A DNA stretch of 12,579 nucleotides, from NCBI GenBank assembly GCA_009827205.1, contig WUAK01000053.1:1-12579 (forward strand), in the 5' to 3' direction. A program made the position numbers and the translations under genes. The notes under the pieces were generated by a model, which did no database searches, was not told where the DNA came from, and was given only the letters and a program-made list of their open reading frames with translations. The DNA is from Phycisphaeraceae bacterium (lineage in GTDB: Bacteria > Planctomycetota > Phycisphaerae > Phycisphaerales > UBA1924). Position 1 is the first letter of the stretch; every line of letters starts with the position of its first letter. Shown here in pieces: positions 7,402 through 12,579 of the stretch.

Positions 7402-9321
7402 ATGCTCGTCAGCGATTCCAGGCCCCGAAACCTGAAGTGGTTCCATGCCGGGCCTCTTCTCTACGGTGACTGGGGCACGAGCAGGCTGTATGTTCTGGGA
7501 CTCGCCTTCCTCTACACGGCCCACGCGAGCGTGCTCTACCTGGCTGCGATCGGTCTGCTCATGATCGCTGTCAGTTGGGCTTACACAATCGTGTGCAAGA
7601 GCTTCCCCGACGGGGGAGGGGTCTACACCGCTGCCCGGCAGCTGAGCCCAACGCTCTCGGTCATCGGTTCCACGCTTCTGCTCTCTGGCTACATCATGAC
7701 CGCGGCGATCAGCATTGTGGAAGCCTTCCACTACTTCGGGATACCCCACGGCCTGACGCTGCCGCTCTCGCTTATCACCCTCGGGCTGGTCGGGTTCATC
7801 AACTGGTTCGGCGCGCGAGCCGCGGGTCGGTTCGCACTGATCATCGCGTTCGTTGCTCTCTCGGTCTCGGCGCTGATGGCGATCCTTGCAATCCCTTTCT
7901 TTATCCGCGGCATCGAGACGATCGAGTTCGACTACCTTCACGAGAACTCGATCGGAGACGCGTGGGTCGCGTTCACCGGGATCTGTCTGGCGCTCGCCGG
8001 TGTCGAGGCGGTCGCCAACATGACCGGGCTGATGAATAAGCCGGTCGAGAAAACTGCAAAACGAACAATCTGGCCGGTGACGATCGAGGTCGTGGCGCTC
8101 AACATGTTCTTCGGGCTCGCGCTGGCGGGTCTGAGCTTTACGGTGGGTGACACGCCGCTTGCAGAGACGCACACAGCGCACGCGTTGCAGTTAGAAAGTA
8201 TGACAAGCCAGGTCGAGGCGGGCACGATGTCCGCCGACCAGTTCGAACAGATCGAGCACGAGGTCAGTGAGTATACGAACGCGTCGATGCGCGTCATCGC
8301 CGAAACGAGCGGTGAGCACATGTTCGGCTCGTCTTTCGGAGCCATTTCAGGCAATGTCGCGGGAATCGCGTTCGGGCTCCTGTTGCTCAGCGCGACCAAC
8401 ACCGCGGTGATGGCGATGGTCTCGGTCCTCTTTGCGATGGGTCAGGACAGGGAGCTGCCCGGCAAGCTCACAAAGCTCAACTACTCGGGTGTGCCCTGGG
8501 TGGGGCTGCTTGTCGCGATCGCAATCCCGGCGGGCGTCATCATCATCGAGCAGGATGTGACTGTGCTCGCCAAGCTCTATGTGCTGGGTGTGTGCGGCGC
8601 GATCACGGTCACGCTCATGTCCGTCGCGATCAACAAAGGCATCGAAGTCGGGAAGCTCAGCAGGACGGGGCTCTGGTTGCTCGCGCTACTGCTGCTAGCC
8701 ATCACCGTCACGATCGGTGTCACGCAGTGGGTCTCGACGGCATTCAGCGGCGGCCTCATCGCAGTCACGCTCAGTTCTCGCTGGATCATGGGCAGGATCA
8801 AGGCGACCGAACCCGAGCCGATCGCGATCCCCGAGCGTGGGTGGATCGCCGAGCTTGAGAAGCCGACCATCGAGATCGACGCGACGAAGCCCGCGGTCAT
8901 GCTCGCCGCTCGAGGCCGGTACCAGTCGGAGTTTGCGGTGGACCTCGCCAAGCGCCGCGGCGCAACGCTGTACGCGATCTTTGTGCGCTCACTCCGGGTG
9001 ATGGACGTCGTGCCGGGCCGGGTGCCGGACGTGCAGCACGACCCCGACGCTCAGGAGGCGCTCGGCACAACCGCTGTGCTCGCCAAGGAGGCGGGCGTGC
9101 CGTTTGTCCCGATCTACGTCACGAGCCCTGAGATCGTTGAAGAGATTCTGGACTACACCGTAACCCACGGTTGCGACACGCTCATCATGGGCAAGACCCG
9201 CCGGTCGTTCTTTGCACGCAAGCTCGACGTGGATGTGGTTCTTGAAGTCGCAGAGCACCTGCCCGACAACGTCGCGTTGATCACACGCTCGGCGAACACG
9301 CCCCACCTCGGCAAGCGCTAA
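7402..9321 (+). CDS. APC-superfamily amino acid permease fused to a UspA-like domain
   Basis: 639 residues from the ATG at 7402. The open frame continues 34 codons upstream to 7300, but that part is proline-rich, unlike a permease N-terminus, and crosses the probable promoter. About 12 membrane helices span residues 28-462. Family features include GDWGTSRLYVLG near the start, FPDGGGVYTAAR at 68-79, FTGICLALAGVEAVANMTG at 191-209 and SATNTAVMAMVSVLFAMGQDRELP at 330-353. A hydrophilic, Glu/His-rich insert (about 250-310) interrupts the helices and is probably an extracytoplasmic loop. A linker (about 465-495) leads to a cytoplasmic UspA-like alpha/beta domain (about 497-630) with PAVMLAARGRYQSEFAVDLA, GATLYAIFVRSL and CDTLIMGKTRRS. 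The nucleotide loop lacks the usual second glycine cluster after MGKTRRS, so ATP binding is doubtful. The protein probably imports an amino acid or polyamine under control of the C-terminal domain. The helicase gene follows after 28 bp. Confidence 0.88.
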   Translation: MLVSDSRPRNLKWFHAGPLLYGDWGTSRLYVLGLAFLYTAHASVLYLAAIGLLMIAVSWAYTIVCKSFPDGGGVYTAARQLSPTLSVIGSTLLLSGYIMTAAISIVEAFHYFGIPHGLTLPLSLITLGLVGFINWFGARAAGRFALIIAFVALSVSALMAILAIPFFIRGIETIEFDYLHENSIGDAWVAFTGICLALAGVEAVANMTGLMNKPVEKTAKRTIWPVTIEVVALNMFFGLALAGLSFTVGDTPLAETHTAHALQLESMTSQVEAGTMSADQFEQIEHEVSEYTNASMRVIAETSGEHMFGSSFGAISGNVAGIAFGLLLLSATNTAVMAMVSVLFAMGQDRELPGKLTKLNYSGVPWVGLLVAIAIPAGVIIIEQDVTVLAKLYVLGVCGAITVTLMSVAINKGIEVGKLSRTGLWLLALLLLAITVTIGVTQWVSTAFSGGLIAVTLSSRWIMGRIKATEPEPIAIPERGWIAELEKPTIEIDATKPAVMLAARGRYQSEFAVDLAKRRGATLYAIFVRSLRVMDVVPGRVPDVQHDPDAQEALGTTAVLAKEAGVPFVPIYVTSPEIVEEILDYTVTHGCDTLIMGKTRRSFFARKLDVDVVLEVAEHLPDNVALITRSANTPHLGKR

Positions 9322-9349
9322 CGCCTCGATCACTACCTACGCTCCATCT

Positions 9350-11731
9350 ATGACCGAACCGTCAGAGCACACAGCGCCCGAATCGAGGCTCCTTGAGGGC
9401 CTGACCGACGCACAGCGTGAGGCAACCACGGCGCTGGAGGGACCGGTGCTTGTGCTCGCCGCGGCCGGTTCTGGCAAAACTCGGGTGATCACGCGCCGGA
9501 TCGCCTACCTCGTCGAACAGGGTGTGCCCGCGTGGTCGATCCTCGCTTTGACGTTCACGAACAAAGCCGCGGCTGAGATGCGCGAGCGCATCAACACCGT
9601 TCTGCCCCAGGGCACGACGCGGGGGCTCGTGGTTACGACGTTCCACAGCCTGTGTGCCAGACTTCTCCGCAGATATGCGGAGGTCCTGGGACTCAACCCC
9701 GACTACTCGATCTACGACAGCGCCGATCAGCAGGCGCTCATCAAACGCATCCTCAAGAATCTCGATCTGTCCACAAGCAACTTCCCGCCCAGGTCGGTTC
9801 TGGGCACGATCAGCAACGCCAAGAACGAGCTAATCGACGCCGAGGCGTTCGCGGCCTCGGCGATGGACTTCTCCTCGCGCAAGATCGCGGATATCTACAC
9901 CGAGTACCAGAAAGGCCTGCGGAAAGCGGGCGCGGTTGACTTCGATGACCTGCTCGTGCTGACTGTCAAGCTCCTCAAAGATCACCCGGAAGTGCGCAGG
10001 GAATGCCAGGAGCGCTGGCAGTGGATGCTGGTCGATGAGTACCAGGACACAAACCGTGCACAGTTTGCGATCGCGTCGCTCATCGCGGGCACCAAGGAAG
10101 AACGAGGCGGCGCACCCAACATTTTCGTCGTAGGCGATCCCGACCAGGCGATCTACGGTTGGCGTGGCGCAGACATCACCAACATCCTCGACTTCGAAGA
10201 ACGCTTCGCAGGCGCGAGGGTCATCCCGCTGGGCGAGAACTTCCGCTCGACGGCGCCGATTCTCTCGATCGCTGACACACTCATTCGAAACAACAAGCTG
10301 CGCAAACACAAGGATCTCTACACCAGCAGGCCCGGCGGTGAAAGAGTCACGGTCACCCTCTGCAGGGACGAACGCCACGAGGCCGAGCTTGTGTGCGACT
10401 GGATACGCGACCTGATCAGCAACAGCGCCGACGACGGTGAGGAGCTGACTTGGAAGGACGCCGCGGTGTTCTACCGCACGAACGCGCTCTCGCGTGTGGT
10501 CGAGGATCAGCTGCGCCGGGCGGGGATCCCGTACGTCGTTGCGCGGGGCACGGCGTTCTATCAGCGCGAAGAGATCAAGACCTCGCTCGCCTACTTACGT
10601 GTCGTCGCTAACACCGACGACGAGGTCTCGCTCCTTCGTGTCATCAACACACCGGCACGCGGGATCGGCAAGGCGGCGCTGACCGGCGCACAGATCTACG
10701 CGGCGGACAACAGCATCACACTCTTTGAAGCGCTCAGGCAGGCCGACTCCATCTCAACGATCACCTCTCGCGCCAAGAACGCGATGAAGACATTCGTGCA
10801 GACGATCGACGACTGGAACGGACGCGGCACGTTCATGGGCGCTGATTTCTCGAGTTCACTCAAAGATCTCACGGAGCGAGTGATCGTCGAGTCAGGGCTC
10901 GAGAAGCACTACAAAGCCCAGGCAGCTAAGAACGAGGCCGAGGAGGAGCGGCTCGACAACCTCGCAGAGCTTGTTTCGTCCGCGGCGGAGTTTGAAGAGA
11001 ACTACGACCCCGCTGACGACCCGATGCAGTTCGACGCCGCGATCGCGGGCGCAGACACCGGCGATCCGCCGATGCTCGCCCTGCTTCGTGCGTATCTGGA
11101 ATCGGTGACGCTCGTCGCCGACGCCGACGCAGCGGACCCCGACAGCGGCGCGGTCACGCTCATGACGCTCCATGCCGCGAAGGGACTCGAGTTCCCAGTT
11201 GTCGCGATGGTCGGGCTTGAAGAGAACGTGCTCCCCCACTCGCGGGCCAACTTTGCAGACAGCGAACTCGAAGAAGAACGCAGGCTCTGCTTCGTCGGCA
11301 TCACGCGCGCGATGCACAGGCTGCACATGACCAGCGCCAAGTACCGCACCGTGCGCGGTATCTCGGAACGCACGATCCCGAGCCGGTTCCTCGACGAGAT
11401 CGGCAATGACCAAGTGGACATCATCGATCGCGCCGATTCACTCGGCGGGTATGTCCCGAGCGAGGGCACAGGAGAGTCCTGGGACGACGATAAACAAGCC
11501 CAGCCAACGCTCCGCACGTTCGATTCGGCTCGTGAGGTGCAGAAAGCAAGGCAGGGCAACCTCATGGCTGCATCGCTCACCGAGGGCAAGATGGTCCGCC
11601 ACCCACGCTTCGGCGTCGGCAAAATCGTCTCGGTCTCGGGCGGCAGCAACGCGCGAGCGCAGGTCAACTTCAAGACCGTTGGCGTGAAGACGCTGGTGCT
11701 CGAGTACGCGAGGCTCGAGCCTCTCGATTAG
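9350..11731 (+). CDS. pcrA: UvrD/PcrA-type superfamily 1 ATP-dependent DNA helicase
   Basis: 793 residues, a little longer than usual for PcrA/UvrD. It unwinds DNA 3' to 5' in repair and in removal of proteins from replicating DNA. All motifs are intact: Q-motif LTDAQREA (18-25), I AAAGSGKT (37-44), Ia TFTNKAAAEM (68-77), Ib TTFHSLCARLLR (96-107) and II VDEYQDTN (228-235). Further on are III GDPDQAIYGWRG (262-273), IV GENFRST (295-301), V LMTLHAAKGLEF (604-615) and VI EEERRLCFVGITRA (641-654). The end (about 747-792), VRHPRFGVGKIVSVSGG and onward, matches the Tudor-like C-terminal fold of PcrA that contacts RNA polymerase. This favours PcrA over Rep. An acidic stretch (about 525-600) in domain 2B is somewhat extended. 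The ATG at 9350 has no Shine-Dalgarno site. It may be co-transcribed with the permease 28 bp upstream. Its TAG overlaps the TAA of the convergent ATP-grasp gene. Confidence 0.95.
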   Translation: MTEPSEHTAPESRLLEGLTDAQREATTALEGPVLVLAAAGSGKTRVITRRIAYLVEQGVPAWSILALTFTNKAAAEMRERINTVLPQGTTRGLVVTTFHSLCARLLRRYAEVLGLNPDYSIYDSADQQALIKRILKNLDLSTSNFPPRSVLGTISNAKNELIDAEAFAASAMDFSSRKIADIYTEYQKGLRKAGAVDFDDLLVLTVKLLKDHPEVRRECQERWQWMLVDEYQDTNRAQFAIASLIAGTKEERGGAPNIFVVGDPDQAIYGWRGADITNILDFEERFAGARVIPLGENFRSTAPILSIADTLIRNNKLRKHKDLYTSRPGGERVTVTLCRDERHEAELVCDWIRDLISNSADDGEELTWKDAAVFYRTNALSRVVEDQLRRAGIPYVVARGTAFYQREEIKTSLAYLRVVANTDDEVSLLRVINTPARGIGKAALTGAQIYAADNSITLFEALRQADSISTITSRAKNAMKTFVQTIDDWNGRGTFMGADFSSSLKDLTERVIVESGLEKHYKAQAAKNEAEEERLDNLAELVSSAAEFEENYDPADDPMQFDAAIAGADTGDPPMLALLRAYLESVTLVADADAADPDSGAVTLMTLHAAKGLEFPVVAMVGLEENVLPHSRANFADSELEEERRLCFVGITRAMHRLHMTSAKYRTVRGISERTIPSRFLDEIGNDQVDIIDRADSLGGYVPSEGTGESWDDDKQAQPTLRTFDSAREVQKARQGNLMAASLTEGKMVRHPRFGVGKIVSVSGGSNARAQVNFKTVGVKTLVLEYARLEPLD

Positions 11732-12579
11732 CAGGTGAATACCGACTCGATCGCGTGCACGAATGCACGCTGCGCACGCTCAGACTGCAGCAGGAACAGC
11801 GAGGGCTCGATGACCTCGAGCTCTGAGATCAGCAGCTCGCCGGTATCACTCTTCATCGTATCAAGTCGCGCGTAGAGCACCTCACCCGGCACGCACTTGA
11901 GCGCGGACTCGAGCATCTCGCGCTCGGCGGCCACGATTTCCTTGGCTTCTGAGACGCTCTCATCGTCGTCGTGGAAACGCGGGGCCTTCTCGATCGCGTG
12001 GGTGAGTTCACCCCCGATCATGATCGCTGCACGCTCGCCGCCGGTGTCGACGCTTTTCATGAAGGGCTGGATCATGACGTCGCGGTTGGATGCGAGTTCA
12101 CGCAGAAAGACTTCACCCCGATCGAACTCTTCGATCTGGAAACGCTTCGTGTTGGCGCTCCCTGCTGAAACGCACGGCTTTACGACCACATCATTCCACC
12201 CACGCTCGCCGCACAAAGCTTCGAGCACGCGATCGTCACCACGCTTCAATATTTCGGTCGGGACGATTGGCAGCCCTTTCGATTCCAATTCGAGCAGGTA
12301 CGCCTTGTGGATATTCCATTGCACATCCTCGACCGAGTTTTCAAGTCGTGTTGCAGCAGCGGCGCTCTCGCACCACTCAATGAAGTTGTCGGGCCTTGCG
12401 TGATAGTTCCAGGTCGAACGCAGCACACACAGATCGAAGCGCGACCAATCGACCGACTCATCATCCCAGGCGTCGAGCGATACATCGAGACCCGAATCTT
12501 TGAGCAAATCCAGCATGAGCTGCTGGTCGGGATCCGGCTCGGGCATCAGACTGCACGTCACGAGCGATACAGACCTGCT
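11728..12579 (-). CDS. ATP-grasp domain protein (5' end beyond the window)
   Basis: 283 codons are visible. An in-frame GTG at 12561 could be read as a start, but it encodes the valine of a first beta-strand, RSVSLVTCSLMPEPDPD. The frame stays open to the window edge, so the true start lies outside, probably only a few codons further. The N-terminal pre-ATP-grasp fold has DVSLDAWDDESVDWSRFDLCVLRSTWNYH. The ATP-grasp core has VVVKPCVSAGSANTKRF (nucleotide-binding lysine), VMIQPFMKSVDTGGERAAIMIGG, the arginine in LYARLDTMK, and the metal-binding end LLISELEVIEPSLFL. These resemble glutathione-synthetase/RimK-like ligases, including the group around cycloserine-pathway DcsG. They join a carboxylate to an amine or thiol using ATP; the substrate cannot be told. 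It overlaps pcrA tail-to-tail by 4 bp. Confidence 0.85.
   Translation of the reverse strand, partial: SRSVSLVTCSLMPEPDPDQQLMLDLLKDSGLDVSLDAWDDESVDWSRFDLCVLRSTWNYHARPDNFIEWCESAAAATRLENSVEDVQWNIHKAYLLELESKGLPIVPTEILKRGDDRVLEALCGERGWNDVVVKPCVSAGSANTKRFQIEEFDRGEVFLRELASNRDVMIQPFMKSVDTGGERAAIMIGGELTHAIEKAPRFHDDDESVSEAKEIVAAEREMLESALKCVPGEVLYARLDTMKSDTGELLISELEVIEPSLFLLQSERAQRAFVHAIESVFTC

Noticed and set aside
7204..8181. 325-codon minus-strand frame across the divergent region and permease
   Set aside because: Highly charged, no domains, and antisense to clear membrane-helix coding sequence.

Overview
The window is GC-rich bacterial chromosome that reads as Planctomycetota, perhaps Phycisphaerae. 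This placement is an inference. It rests on a seven-repeat FG-GAP protein, a membrane-tailed Hanks-type kinase with a DMG in place of DFG, an IF-3 with a long acidic tail, and the scarcity of Shine-Dalgarno sites. I see no tRNA, rRNA, CRISPR array, insertion sequence, phage gene or attachment site, so this looks like ordinary core-plus-lifestyle chromosome rather than a mobile island.

Left part (1-3345). The last codons of an unidentified + strand gene are followed by a small two-helix membrane protein (91-774). That gene runs tail-to-tail into a three-gene minus-strand cluster read from 3246 down to 759: a small uncharacterised protein, a four-helix membrane-bound LytTR DNA-binding regulator, and an exported FG-GAP/VCBS beta-propeller protein. 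The first two genes are 27 bp apart and the second gap is 91 bp, so a shared transcript is possible.

Middle (3346-7261). A MacB/FtsX-type ABC permease without an adjacent ATPase (+) converges on infC (-), with a symmetrical hairpin terminator between them. infC appears to start at a non-canonical AUC codon with a well-placed GGAG ribosome binding site. It lies downstream of a membrane-tailed serine/threonine kinase across a 339 bp leader/intergenic stretch. The usual infC partners rpmI and rplT are not next to it.

Right part (7262-12579). A 140 bp divergent region carrying a 20-bp-period direct repeat separates the kinase from an APC-superfamily permease fused to a C-terminal UspA-like domain. 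28 bp later comes a PcrA/UvrD-type DNA helicase. The helicase gene overlaps by 4 bp at its stop codon with a convergent ATP-grasp gene, whose 5' end runs off the right edge of the window.

The strongest observations are the AUC start of infC, the membrane LytTR/propeller cluster, the permease-Usp fusion and the two tail-to-tail overlaps. I do not see convincing evidence of a wholly new multi-gene system.
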